DNA of 64,000 nucleotides from Syntrophotalea acetylenivorans (GTDB lineage: Bacteria; Desulfobacterota; Desulfuromonadia; Desulfuromonadales; Syntrophotaleaceae): positions 2,728,001 through 2,792,000 of the forward strand of contig NZ_CP015519.1 of the NCBI RefSeq assembly GCF_001887775.1, written 5' to 3'. The notes beneath the pieces were generated by a model. It worked only from the letters and a program-made list of their open reading frames with translations, was not told the DNA's origin and searched no databases. Both the position numbers and the translations under genes were made by a program. Of the stretch, positions 51,349-60,040 are shown piece by piece. How positions within the stretch are numbered: the first letter of the stretch is position 1; every line of letters begins with the position of its first letter.

Positions 51349-52563
51349 TTATGGTTTTTGTAGCAACAAGCAAACGTAGGAAAATTCATCGCCATAGAGT
51401 TGGCCGATCCGAATCTCTTTCTGCATATCTTCAAAGGCCTTGCTTGGGCCATACTTTTTGATCGCGGCTTCACACTGTTGCTGCATATCGCTGTAGAAAT
51501 TTGTCCAGTCTTCACGAGGCAGAAGAAAAGAATCAAGGACCTGATATCCAAGCTCTTCAGCAAGTTTCCAACGATTATCTGGGGTTGTCATAGCGGGGTA
51601 GCCTGATTCCCAGAACTGAGCGCACTCTGGTGACAGTTGGTCTGTGAGCAGTACAGCATCGCTGAAGAAAAGAGACCCTCCCTTCCGGAGAAGTCTCTTC
51701 CAGTCGCGAAGAGCTTTCTCAACCCCCATGATGTAGGCACTTCCTTCAGCCCAGAGCAGATCGAAGCTATGATCGGGGAAGGGCAGCTCGAACATGCTGG
51801 CGTGAACCGTTGTAATCCGCCCCGAAACACCTAGATTTTCGGATTTTTGCTTCAGGCTTTTCAAAAACGGATCATGGTTGTCGACGGAGGTTATTTGTGC
51901 TTCGCAAGCATCCGCCAGAGCCAGGCTGGCAGAGCCATTTCCACAGCCAATATCCAGAATCGTTTTAATTTCAGCCGGCTGAGGAATCGACTTGAACGCT
52001 CTTAGGGTTGATTCGGTGCTGCCCGGTCCAGGCCGATCCATCTGTTCATAAACGGCAAAAAAGTGTTCCATATATTCCTTGTTCGCGACAATGTCACGGG
52101 AGACACAACGGATATGGAGGGCTTCTTTTTCACTGAAACCAAGCTGTTGCAGCCATTGGATATGTGCGGCTGAAGATTGCTTGTCAAACTGATTGTGCCA
52201 TTCATAAAGCCGCTTGCTAAAGGTTTCACTTTCGATTGACCGGCCGGTGACTTTGCTGTAAAGGGCAGCAAGGACATCCCGAGCCGTCTCCATCTCCTTT
52301 AGCTCCTGTTCAAGGCTGAAAAGCCTCTGTTCAAGGAGACTCGCATCGACTTGCCCTGCTAAAAAGCTTTTGCATTCCTGAAGGGTCAGGCCGGCTTTCT
52401 GAAGCTGACGAATCAAGATCAACTGGTTGAAGTCCTGTTCGGAATATTGGCGATAGCCATTGGTCGAGTCGCGAGTCGGTTGGATCAGCCCAATCCTTTC
52501 GTAATAAAGGAGTGTTGAACGGGCAATACCGACCCTTTCGCATAGATCTGCAACTCTGTACAT
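51349..52563 (-). CDS. MerR regulator fused to a SAM methyltransferase
   Basis: 404 aa, two fused halves. Residues 1-110 are a MerR family DNA-binding and dimerisation unit: MYRVADLCERVGIARSTLLY, YYERIGLIQPTRDSTNGYRQ, then a long helix LLEQRLFSLEQELKEMETAR. Residues about 185-404 are a class I methyltransferase with TILDIGCGNGSASLALADA and LLRKGGSLFFSDAVLL. A MerR-type promoter with a 19-bp spacer lies upstream. The fusion suggests that methyl-acceptor or SAM binding is read out as transcription. RBS AGGAGC. Confidence 0.92.
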   Translation of the reverse strand: MYRVADLCERVGIARSTLLYYERIGLIQPTRDSTNGYRQYSEQDFNQLILIRQLQKAGLTLQECKSFLAGQVDASLLEQRLFSLEQELKEMETARDVLAALYSKVTGRSIESETFSKRLYEWHNQFDKQSSAAHIQWLQQLGFSEKEALHIRCVSRDIVANKEYMEHFFAVYEQMDRPGPGSTESTLRAFKSIPQPAEIKTILDIGCGNGSASLALADACEAQITSVDNHDPFLKSLKQKSENLGVSGRITTVHASMFELPFPDHSFDLLWAEGSAYIMGVEKALRDWKRLLRKGGSLFFSDAVLLTDQLSPECAQFWESGYPAMTTPDNRWKLAEELGYQVLDSFLLPREDWTNFYSDMQQQCEAAIKKYGPSKAFEDMQKEIRIGQLYGDEFSYVCLLLQKP

Positions 52564-52611
52564 AAGGCTCCTGACTTGAATTAAAGCGGAGATAACGGAA
52601 GTTTCTCTCCT

Positions 52612-52642
52612 AAGCTAACCTATGAACCTTTAGACAGGTCAA
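52612..52642 (-). promoter_or_regulatory. MerR-type promoter with 19-bp spacer
   Basis: Minus strand TTGACC (52642-52637), 19-bp spacer, TAGCTT (52617-52612). The spacer region carries an ACCT-N14-AGGT dyad. An overlong spacer is typical of promoters untwisted by MerR activators, and supports autoregulation of the fusion gene. Confidence 0.7.
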
Positions 52643-52904
52643 GGAATTTTGAGGCGAATTTTCCAATGGGGGCGAATTTTCGAAATGCCTCAGTCCAACC
52701 ATTTGAAAGGAGTGTGGGGGATAGGTGATTACTGCAGATCTCGCATTGTGGTAACGGAGGATGATGGAGTGTTGAAATTCGTCCCCAAAAGAGAGACCGA
52801 ATGCCCGATATGTTGAGATATCAAAATTCGAAGTTCTCCAGAAAACGTGAGTCTAACATCTCGATAAAGCCTGACACAGGGGGGCGCCGTTCTTGCGATA
52901 TGAG

Positions 52905-52936
52905 ACAAGCCCACCAAACGATCTTGGTGGGCTTGT
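52905..52936. terminator. terminator hairpin
   Basis: Perfect 13-bp stem ACAAGCCCACCAA / TTGGTGGGCTTGT, loop ACGATC. It lies between the MerR-type promoter and the SYLF gene, downstream of the latter on the minus strand. The rest of 52643-53011 shows no gene. Confidence 0.85.
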
Positions 52937-53011
52937 TTTGCCAGATATGGGGTGCTTGGCAGGAAAGGCCAACCCAAGCCAATCTGGCCCTCACAGTTGA
53001 TGATGAGGACT

Positions 53012-53575
53012 CTAATTCAGAGAATCATCCTTCCAATATTTCGTACCCGTGACTGTTGCCTGGAGGGCCAATCCGGACTCTGTTAGCTGGTATATGGTTA
53101 TATTGTCGATGACTGCTTCACCGCCGACAGCAGCTCCTTTGTCACTGGCTTTGGCGGCAGCATCGGCTTGACCGCCAAAAGCCCAACCTTTTTCTGTAAA
53201 GCGGTTCATAGTTTCCGTGTCGTGAAAGACAAAAACGGCGCGAAAATCTTTAACGCCTAGTCCCAAGCCGATGCCAACTTCCCCCATTTTCATGAAAGTT
53301 TGCTTCCCTGTCCTGTTATTTATCACCACACCGTGGCCGCCACCAACACTGGCAAAAATAATGTAAACATTTGCGTTGCTGAAGACAGCATATCCCGGAG
53401 CTTTGGAAATTTGGGATCTTACATCCGGCTTTACTTTGTAGAGATCGGTAAGAACATCATTTTTCATGTTGAGGATTGCTTGGCGTTTTTCCGCCTTGCT
53501 GTTCCCGGCTGTGGTTGCACAACCACTAATACTCAATATTAGAACTATTCCCAATGATACCAAAATCCGAGTCAC
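53012..53575 (-). CDS. SYLF-domain (Ysc84-type) lipoprotein
   Basis: 187 aa from GTG 53575, with AGGGAGG upstream. Signal peptide and lipobox ILSISGCATT. The SYLF domain is recognisable: VRSQISKAPGYAVFSNANVY, FASVGGGHGVVINNRTGKQT, MKMGEVGIGLGLGVKDFRAV. SYLF proteins bind lipids or actin in eukaryotes; bacterial members are envelope lipoproteins of unknown role. Divergent from the ClC gene. Confidence 0.88.
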   Translation of the reverse strand: MTRILVSLGIVLILSISGCATTAGNSKAEKRQAILNMKNDVLTDLYKVKPDVRSQISKAPGYAVFSNANVYIIFASVGGGHGVVINNRTGKQTFMKMGEVGIGLGLGVKDFRAVFVFHDTETMNRFTEKGWAFGGQADAAAKASDKGAAVGGEAVIDNITIYQLTESGLALQATVTGTKYWKDDSLN

Positions 53576-53994
53576 GATTGGCCTCCCTATCCTAATGGTT
53601 TGAGGTGTCAGGCATCCAGATAGCGCTTTACAGGTGCCGAATGTATCAAAAATCGACATTTGTAGGTACCGATAAATTTATTAAGGTGGCTGATGCCCTG
53701 TTGAACGACAATTGTCTTAAACTTTTTTTATTTATCAATGAATCTAAAAGTATCCCGATTTCAGGATTGTCTCTGCCCCCCTGACATATTGGAAGATCCA
53801 GCCAGGTTTCTTAGGTTCGCTGTTTGGTCTTGCCAATATTCCTGACCGTGAGGTAGGTTATGAAAATCTTTCATGAGACAGTTTATTCTCGCATCTAAGC
53901 AGAGTCAGGTGTTTCGGGGGGGACTGATAGGGTTCTTGCCAAGATGGGGAGTTGGAACGTTCGTTAGCTGATCAGATCGGAGTATTAAAATATC
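53576..53994. other. 419-bp divergent intergenic region
   Basis: A/T-rich, between the divergent SYLF and ClC genes. I looked for a fluoride riboswitch before the ClC gene: GATGGGGAG and AGCTGATCAG near 53943-53975 recall parts of that motif, but the expected pseudoknot pairing is not there, so I do not call it. Confidence 0.4.
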
Positions 53995-55343
53995 ATGCCG
54001 ATACGTTGGGATTTCAAGGAGCATCTTTCGCTGGGCAAGTATGTCCTGCGCTGGTTTTTGCTGGTTTTGCCCATGTCCGCCCTGGTCGGGTCGGCTGTGG
54101 CTCTTTTTTTATGGATGCTGCACGAGGCGACGGTGCTGCGCTGGGAACATCCCTGGTTGGTCTTTCTTCTTCCCCTGGCCGGGGTCGTCATTGTCGTCAG
54201 CTATTCGCGTTACGGCAAGAATGCCGAAGGGGGCAACAATCTGGTCATGGAGCAGATCCATGAGCCGGGGGGCGGCGTTCCCTTACGCATGGCGCCGCTG
54301 GTGTTGCTGGGCACGGTAGTGACTCACCTGTTCGGTGGTTCGGCTGGTCGGGAGGGGACTGCGGTGCAGATGGGCGGTAGCATCGCCCAGGTCTTTACTG
54401 GGCCGTTGAAGCTCGATGAGGGCGATACGCGTATTCTGCTGACGGCGGGGGTTGCAGCGGGATTCGGCGCGGTATTCGGTACTCCTCTGACCGGGGCCGT
54501 CTTCGCCCTGGAGGTATTGGCTCTGGGCAGCATGCGCTATAACGCCTTGATCCCCTGCCTGATGGCGAGTGTTATGGGCGACTTTTTCTGTACCGCCTGG
54601 GGATTGGCCATACCCCTTATCACATCAGCGGCGCGGCCATGCAGATTTCGCTGCCGGAGTTCCGCATCGACCCGCTTTTGGCGGCAAAGATCGCTATCGC
54701 ATCGGTGGCCTTCGGCCTGGCAGGATTCCTGTTTGCTGAATTGACCCACTCCTTTCAGAAACTGTTCAAACGCTTTGTTCCCGCCTACTGGGTACGGCCG
54801 ATTATCGGTGCCGCCCTGGTGCTGGGGATCAGTTGGCTGCTCGGCACTCGGGACTACCTGGGAATCGGTGTTACTACCGCCACGGGCGAAGGGGTGTCGA
54901 TCGTCAACGCCTTCACCGGCGGTGTGACGTCCTGGAGCTGGTTCTGGAAACTGCTGCTGACGGCCATCACTCTCAGTGCCGGTTTCAAGGGCGGCGAGGT
55001 GACGCCGCTGTTTTTCGTCGGTGCGACTCTGGGCGCGGCGTTGGCAGGGGTACTCGGCGTGCCGGTCGATCTGCTGGCCGGGGTCGGTTTCATTGCGGTC
55101 TTTGCCGGTGCCACCAACACGCCATTGGCCTGCACCATTATGGGAGTGGAGCTCTTTGGTTCCCAGTATCTGATCTATTTTGCCACGGGCTGTTTTCTCG
55201 CCTATCTGTTCAGCGGCCATTCGGGTATCTACTTGTCTCAACGCATCGGCATCGCCAAGGGTAATCACCTGGATCACGATGACAAGACATCGTTGCGCAA
55301 TGTTCGTGAGGAGCGCCGGGGGCTGTTCGATCGGTTTTTTTAG
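53995..55343 (+). CDS. ClC-family anion/H+ antiporter, possibly fluoride type, frameshifted
   Basis: About 449 aa if restored. The frame from ATG 53995 covers [20 protein letters not shown] (gating Glu) and [16 protein letters not shown], then breaks near 54606 where GG should be GGG. The second frame continues with [14 protein letters not shown] and [18 protein letters not shown] to 55343. Thr after [16 protein letters not shown] in place of the GSGIP motif and GGEVTP in place of GxFxP fit the fluoride-exporting CLC-F branch rather than chloride ClCs. As read, the protein would end at 54744. Confidence 0.85.
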
Positions 55344-55391
55344 GAGGGTGTTGGTTTTTCGTGGCGACAGGCCTTAATTTTATCGGCAAAC

Positions 55392-55431
55392 AAAAGAAGA
55401 GCCCATCCGTTTTCGGATGGGCTCTTCTTTT
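55392..55431. terminator. bidirectional terminator between ClC and CoA-transferase genes
   Basis: Perfect 18-bp stem AAAAGAAGAGCCCATCCG / CGGATGGGCTCTTCTTTT, loop TTTT. Confidence 0.94.
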
Positions 55432-55453
55432 GCTACTGTTATGTATGCTGGGG

Positions 55454-57013
55454 TCAATCCCAGTTTTTGACCTTCATGGTGCCGTGCTCGGCCAGGTGTT
55501 GCTGCATGCGGAATACTTTGTCGAGCATGTGCGGTTCGTGGCCGCAGCCTTTGGCCAGGCAGATGCTGCTGGCCCGGTCCAGGTACTCCTGCAGGATCGG
55601 CCGGTAATCGGGGTGAGCGCAGCGATAGATGATGGTCTCGGCCCGTTCGCGGGGAGCGAGGCCGCGCAGGTCGGCGAGGCCCTGTTCGGTGACGACCACG
55701 TCGAGGTCGTGCTCGGTGTGGTCGACGTGGGGCACCATGGGCACCACGCAGCTGATACCGGTCGGGTCGGTTTTGCTGGGGCGCACCGAGGGGGTGTGCA
55801 TGATCGACAAAAAGGCGTTGCGCAGGAAATCTCCGGAGCCGCCGATGCCATTGATCATGCGGCTGCCGCCGACCAGAGTCGAATTGGCGTGGGCGTAGAT
55901 GTCGAATTCCACCGGGGTGTTCATGGCGATGACGCCGAGACGGCGGATGATTTCCGGATTGTTCGCCAGTTGTTGGGGGCGCAGTACGATTTTGCTGGTG
56001 TACTCGTCCCACTTGTCGTAGAGCCTCTGGAATCCGCCCTCGCTAAGGGACAGGGAGGTGGCGGAAGCAAAGTTCAATTTGCCCGAGTCGAAGAAGTCGA
56101 GCATGGTGTCCTGCAGTACCTCGGTGTAGACGGTCAGGTCGGAAAAGGGGCCGTTAACCAGGCCGCCGACCACGGCATTGGCGATGTTGCCAACCCCCGA
56201 TTGCAAGGGCAGCAGGTTGGACGGCAGGCGCCCGGCGCGTACTTCGGATTCGAAGAAGTCGAGTATGTGTCCGGCGATACGCTCCGAGACGTGATCGGTG
56301 TTGCCCAGCGGTCGGCCGTTGTCCGGTTCGCGGGATTCGACGATGGCCACGACTTTGTTCGGATCGCAGGGCACCCAGGGTTGGCCTATGCGGTCGCAAA
56401 CCTTGCTGATGAGAAACGGCTGCCGGTTGGGCGGCAGATCCGGAATGATGATGTCGTGCAGCCCCTCGTGGGAGGGGATGGCGGTGTTGAGTTCGATGAT
56501 CAGTCGTTCCGCAGTCTGAATGATCTCGCTGGCGATGCCGACGGAGCCGGCCAGAATGATGTTGCCTTCGGGGGTGATGGCCGAGGCCTCGATGATGCCG
56601 ATATCGAGCTTGCCCCCCAGGTCTTTGGTGTAAAAGCCGTAAAGCAGGTCTTGGGCGAACATGGAGAGGTGTTTGTCGTTCATCAGAATGCGGCCGCTGT
56701 TGATGCCTTTCTGAATGTTCTTGCCGCTCTGGTAGGGCCAGCGCCTGGAGATCATGTCGAGGGATGCCCAGCGGTCTTCCGTTTCGGTGCCGACGGAAGC
56801 GCCGACCAGCAGGTTGAAGCGCAGCTTTCCTTGCAGGTTGTTGGCTTCGACATGGTTGGCTAGCGCCTTGGGTATGGCCTTGGGGTAACCCACGGGGGTG
56901 AAGCCTGACCATCCCAGGTTCATGCCGTCCTTGAACAGCGGAAGGACCTCTTCAACAGTTTTGACCCGGTTGCGCAGGATAGGGCAGCCGATTCGGCTTT
57001 CTAGGGTGGACAT
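55454..57013 (-). CDS. acetyl-CoA hydrolase/transferase family protein (succinyl-CoA:acetate CoA-transferase type)
   Basis: 519 aa from ATG 57013. CoA transferase family I fold: NLGWSGFTPVGYPKAIPKAL, QSGVGNIANAVVGGLVNGPF, catalytic Glu in TVYTEVLQDTMLDFFDSG, and GIGGSGDFLRNAF. In acetate-oxidising Desulfuromonadales this enzyme activates acetate with succinyl-CoA and replaces succinyl-CoA synthetase in the TCA cycle. Hydrolase activity cannot be excluded from sequence. Monocistronic, terminator at 55392. Confidence 0.92.
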   Translation of the reverse strand: MSTLESRIGCPILRNRVKTVEEVLPLFKDGMNLGWSGFTPVGYPKAIPKALANHVEANNLQGKLRFNLLVGASVGTETEDRWASLDMISRRWPYQSGKNIQKGINSGRILMNDKHLSMFAQDLLYGFYTKDLGGKLDIGIIEASAITPEGNIILAGSVGIASEIIQTAERLIIELNTAIPSHEGLHDIIIPDLPPNRQPFLISKVCDRIGQPWVPCDPNKVVAIVESREPDNGRPLGNTDHVSERIAGHILDFFESEVRAGRLPSNLLPLQSGVGNIANAVVGGLVNGPFSDLTVYTEVLQDTMLDFFDSGKLNFASATSLSLSEGGFQRLYDKWDEYTSKIVLRPQQLANNPEIIRRLGVIAMNTPVEFDIYAHANSTLVGGSRMINGIGGSGDFLRNAFLSIMHTPSVRPSKTDPTGISCVVPMVPHVDHTEHDLDVVVTEQGLADLRGLAPRERAETIIYRCAHPDYRPILQEYLDRASSICLAKGCGHEPHMLDKVFRMQQHLAEHGTMKVKNWD

Positions 57014-57245
57014 GATTCTACTCCTTGATCTGATAATGCGGACTGCTTCCCTGTCGCCATAGGTTTTCGAGCCAGTAGTTTTACGCAGGTTGCGCAACTA
57101 TGGGCAATGGCAGAGCGAATATCCAGGGCTTTCGACGGGAGAGTTAATGACCCGATGGGGTCTGATGCCGGAGAACTGCCCGGAATATACGGCGGGTTGT
57201 TTACGGTGATGCTGAACTATAAAAGTGCCGTATACGGACGTCAAG

Positions 57246-57278
57246 AGAAAACCCGGCTGAAAATAAGCCCGGTTTTCT
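57246..57278. terminator. terminator downstream of the BamD-like gene
   Basis: AGAAAACCCGGCT pairs with AGCCCGGTTTTCT with a small internal mismatch, A-rich loop; 13 bp after the stop at 57292 on the minus strand. Confidence 0.75.
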
Positions 57279-57291
57279 TAGTGAAGCGAAG

Positions 57292-58032
57292 TCAGAGTTC
57301 TTCCCGAAGCAGTTTTTCTGCCTGGGCGTAGTATTCGCTGCCCGGATAATCCTGCAGCATTTTTTCCAGGGTTTTTACTGCCAGGGCAGGGTGGCCGTTG
57401 TCCAGATAAGCTTGACCAAGATAGAAAGCGACCTGGTCCAGTCCCGAAAAATCCGGGAAGTCTTCGTAAATGGCGATCAGGCGGTTGATGGCCGAACGGT
57501 GCTCACCGGTTTTAAGGTAAAAGCGACCGACGTAGAGTTCGTGTTGGGCCAGATGGTCACGGCAATAGCGAATAATCTCCGGAGCTTCTTTGGCTCGCCA
57601 GTCGTCAGGGTAGAGACGTTGCAGGCTTTCAAAGGTGACAATGCTGTTACGGGTTGCCGTCTGATCGCGGTCAATGGCCAGAACCTGATTGAAATAAGAC
57701 ATGCCCAGGCGACTCAATACCCGGGCTGTTTCAGGGTGTCCCGGATGCTGCTTGAGAAAAGTTTCGTAGGCGCTGGCAGCTTCGGGATAGTCCTCTGCCG
57801 CAAAATGGGTGTCAGCCAGCAGTAGTTCGGCTTTGGTGTTAATCTCGGCCGATTCATAAATTTCTCGGGCTTTTTCCAGCGAGGTGACAGCTTCCATGTA
57901 GTTGCCGTCATCGAATTGGGTTTTGCCCTGGAGGTAATAATCTTCAGCGCTTTTAGGTTGGGGGGGGGCGCCGCCTAGGCAGGCCGCAAGAAAAAAACAA
58001 GACAGTAAGACACACAAAAAAGCCGGTTTCAT
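57292..58032 (-). CDS. bamD: BamD/YfiO-type TPR lipoprotein of the outer-membrane assembly complex
   Basis: 246 aa. Signal peptide and lipobox FFLAACLGG. Five TPR-like repeats, including YYLQGKTQFDDGNYMEAVTS, AASAYETFLKQHPGHPETAR and AFYLGQAYLDNGHPALAVKT, in the BamD pattern. BamD supports insertion of beta-barrel proteins by BamA. Other TPR lipoproteins (CpoB-like) are an alternative, but repeat spacing favours BamD. Minus strand, next gene upstream is rpoH. Confidence 0.82.
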   Translation of the reverse strand: MKPAFLCVLLSCFFLAACLGGAPPQPKSAEDYYLQGKTQFDDGNYMEAVTSLEKAREIYESAEINTKAELLLADTHFAAEDYPEAASAYETFLKQHPGHPETARVLSRLGMSYFNQVLAIDRDQTATRNSIVTFESLQRLYPDDWRAKEAPEIIRYCRDHLAQHELYVGRFYLKTGEHRSAINRLIAIYEDFPDFSGLDQVAFYLGQAYLDNGHPALAVKTLEKMLQDYPGSEYYAQAEKLLREEL

Positions 58033-58141
58033 ATATCTAGAACCTCAACATTGGATGATTGATAAAAGCTGCGGTAGAGGTTAAGGGATTTGCTGTTGTT
58101 TGTCAAACAAACAGGCGTTGTCTGAAAGGCAACAAGCGGGA

Positions 58142-58987
58142 TCAACTGTGAGTGAGGGCGAGTTTCCCTTTGAGTTTTTCTAGCGCGGCTTTTTCGATCT
58201 GACGAATGCGCTCGCGACTGACACTGTAATGGTCGGCGAGCTCTTGCAGGGTCTGGGGAGTATCGCAGAGGATGCGTTGCTGAATGATGTGACGCTCTCG
58301 TTCCTTGAGTACCGCCAGTGCATCTTCCACCTGGTTGGAAAGAACTTGAGTTTCTTCCTGTTCCAAGAGCAGTGTTTCCTGGTTTTCGCGCTCATCAGCA
58401 AGAGAGTCCAACAAGGTATAATCGCTGCCCTCTGTTAGTTTCAGGTCGAGGGATGCGTCCCGGGCGGCCATGCGCAGAGCCATTTCCTCGACTTCGTTGT
58501 CGCGCACCGCCAATTCACTGGCAATATCCTGAGGTTCTTCGCGGCCGGTCAAACGCCGCAGAGCGCGCCGGGTCTGGTTGAGTTTGAAAAAGAGTTTCTT
58601 CTGAGCCTGAGTCGTTCCGATTTTCACCAGAGACCAGTTTTTCATGATGAAATTATTGATGTAGGCCCGAATCCACCACACGGCATAGGTGATGAATTTA
58701 AGTCCCCGCTCAGGATCGAATTTCCTCAACGCCATCATCATGCCGATGTTGCCCTCTTGAATAAGGTCAAGAGTTTTTAGCCCATAGCCTCGATATTCAT
58801 GTGCGATTTTGACTACGAAACGAAGATTTGCACAGATCAGACGGTGGGCGGACTGCCGGTTGCCATGGTTTTTGTAGGACGTAGCCAGGCGATATTCTTC
58901 TTCGCGGCTAAGCAGGTCGAATTTTTTGATCTGGGCAATATATAGGTCAAGGGTGTCGGTAACGACGGGCAGGTAGAGGGTGCTCAT
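58142..58987 (-). CDS. rpoH: RNA polymerase heat-shock sigma factor RpoH
   Basis: 281-aa sigma-70 family factor. Region 2 includes LRFVVKIAHEYRGYGLKTLD, LIQEGNIGMMMALRKFDPER and FITYAVWWIRAYI. The RpoH box is represented by QAQKKLFFKLNQ. Region 4 is LADHYSVSRERIRQIEKAAL. No region 1.1. RBS GGGAGGCC. A perfect CIRCE element 41 bp upstream of the start indicates repression by HrcA, coupling rpoH to the chaperone-titrated heat-shock circuit. Confidence 0.95.
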   Translation of the reverse strand: MSTLYLPVVTDTLDLYIAQIKKFDLLSREEEYRLATSYKNHGNRQSAHRLICANLRFVVKIAHEYRGYGLKTLDLIQEGNIGMMMALRKFDPERGLKFITYAVWWIRAYINNFIMKNWSLVKIGTTQAQKKLFFKLNQTRRALRRLTGREEPQDIASELAVRDNEVEEMALRMAARDASLDLKLTEGSDYTLLDSLADERENQETLLLEQEETQVLSNQVEDALAVLKERERHIIQQRILCDTPQTLQELADHYSVSRERIRQIEKAALEKLKGKLALTHS

Positions 58988-59027
58988 TGAAAAGGCCTCC
59001 CTGGAATTGAACTTTGTTTGAGTTTTG

Positions 59028-59054
59028 TTAGCACTCTGATGCTTAGAGTGCTAA
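59028..59054. promoter_or_regulatory. CIRCE element (HrcA operator) upstream of rpoH
   Basis: TTAGCACTC (59028-59036), 9-nt spacer, GAGTGCTAA (59046-59054): an exact match to the CIRCE consensus, 41 bp from the rpoH start. The rest of 58988-59394 shows no gene; a short frame at 59162-59350 is not supported. Confidence 0.95.
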
Positions 59055-59394
59055 TACATATAGCAAATCATATTTAATGTTGCAAGCAAAAAGATCTGCT
59101 TGCCTTTAACTCCTCTTGCGACATTCATTTTGATGGTGCTTCGGTCTTTGCTTGAAGTCTGTTGAAGGTGTTGACGTGGCAGGGTCGGCTTCCGCTTCAA
59201 AGTGCGACCAGATGCGCGTTGACTATCTGCAAGGGGCATATGATAATGAAGGACCATTCGGCCCCCATTGTTTTGTTGGGGCTTCAATGTGGCCTGATCT
59301 GGCGTGATTCATGCCGGAGATACTCACGTGATCCGCTATCGCAAAGATGATATGTCTTGCGGCGGCGGGGTGTTCTTTATTCAGGGGCTAGTTC

Positions 59395-60012
59395 ATGACT
59401 CTTCCTGCTGGTTTGTTACGTATGGCACCTTGGGCCCATGCCCTGCTGACCGAGGTTCTGCAGCCCGGTGGTCTGGCGGTGGATCTTACTGCCGGAAACG
59501 GCCGGGATACTGATTTTTTATTTCGACTGGTGGGCGAGCATGGCAGGGTGCTGGCTTTCGATGTTCAAGAAGAGGCTTTGCAGGCGACGGCCAGCCTGTT
59601 GGAGCAGCAGGGGGCAAAGATTCGGTCCGGCAGCCTGAAGGCCGGTGAACCATACGCGGAGTCAGGCATTTATCTGGTGCACGATTGCCATAGCCGTTTG
59701 ACCAGTTACCTGAGCGAACCGGTTCCTGCCATAATCGCTACTCTCGGTTGCTTGCCCGATAGTGACACCGCTTTTGCCACTGCGTCCCCTTCGACTCTTT
59801 CGGCATTGCGGGCAGCTCTTGAATTGCTCCTTCCCGGTGGCCGTCTGGCAGTGATTTGTTATGTCGATCCTTCGGGGCGCGCCACGGAAGCGGAAAAGGT
59901 CCAGCAGCTCTTTGCCGGATTGCCGCCTGAATATTGGGATGTATTGCATTTTTCCGTGCCCAACCGCCAAGTTGCGCCGACCCTGTTGGTCGTTGAACGA
60001 CGGCCGCGATAG
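59395..60012 (+). CDS. MnmM/YtqB-type class I methyltransferase
   Basis: 205 aa. The rRNA_methylase/YtqB family (tRNA mnm5s2U34 methyltransferase MnmM in B. subtilis): SAM motif LAVDLTAGNGRDTDFLFRLV, HDCHSRLTSYL, then IIATLGCLPDSDTAF and LLLPGGRLAVICYVDPSGR. Its glycine-rich GNGxDT pattern is diagnostic. AGGGG lies eight bases before ATG 59395. 28 bp before recQ; the two may be co-transcribed. Confidence 0.82.
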   Translation: MTLPAGLLRMAPWAHALLTEVLQPGGLAVDLTAGNGRDTDFLFRLVGEHGRVLAFDVQEEALQATASLLEQQGAKIRSGSLKAGEPYAESGIYLVHDCHSRLTSYLSEPVPAIIATLGCLPDSDTAFATASPSTLSALRAALELLLPGGRLAVICYVDPSGRATEAEKVQQLFAGLPPEYWDVLHFSVPNRQVAPTLLVVERRPR

Positions 60013-60040
60013 CGGGTTTCTTTCCTTTAGCGAGTCGTGA

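Noticed and set aside
53940-53994. Possible fluoride riboswitch before the ClC gene
   Set aside because: Only GATGG-like and GCTGAT fragments are present and the loop cannot pair with the downstream strand as required.
55361-56863. 500-codon plus-strand frame opposite the CoA transferase
   Set aside because: Antisense shadow of a conserved gene, beginning inside the ClC/transferase terminator.
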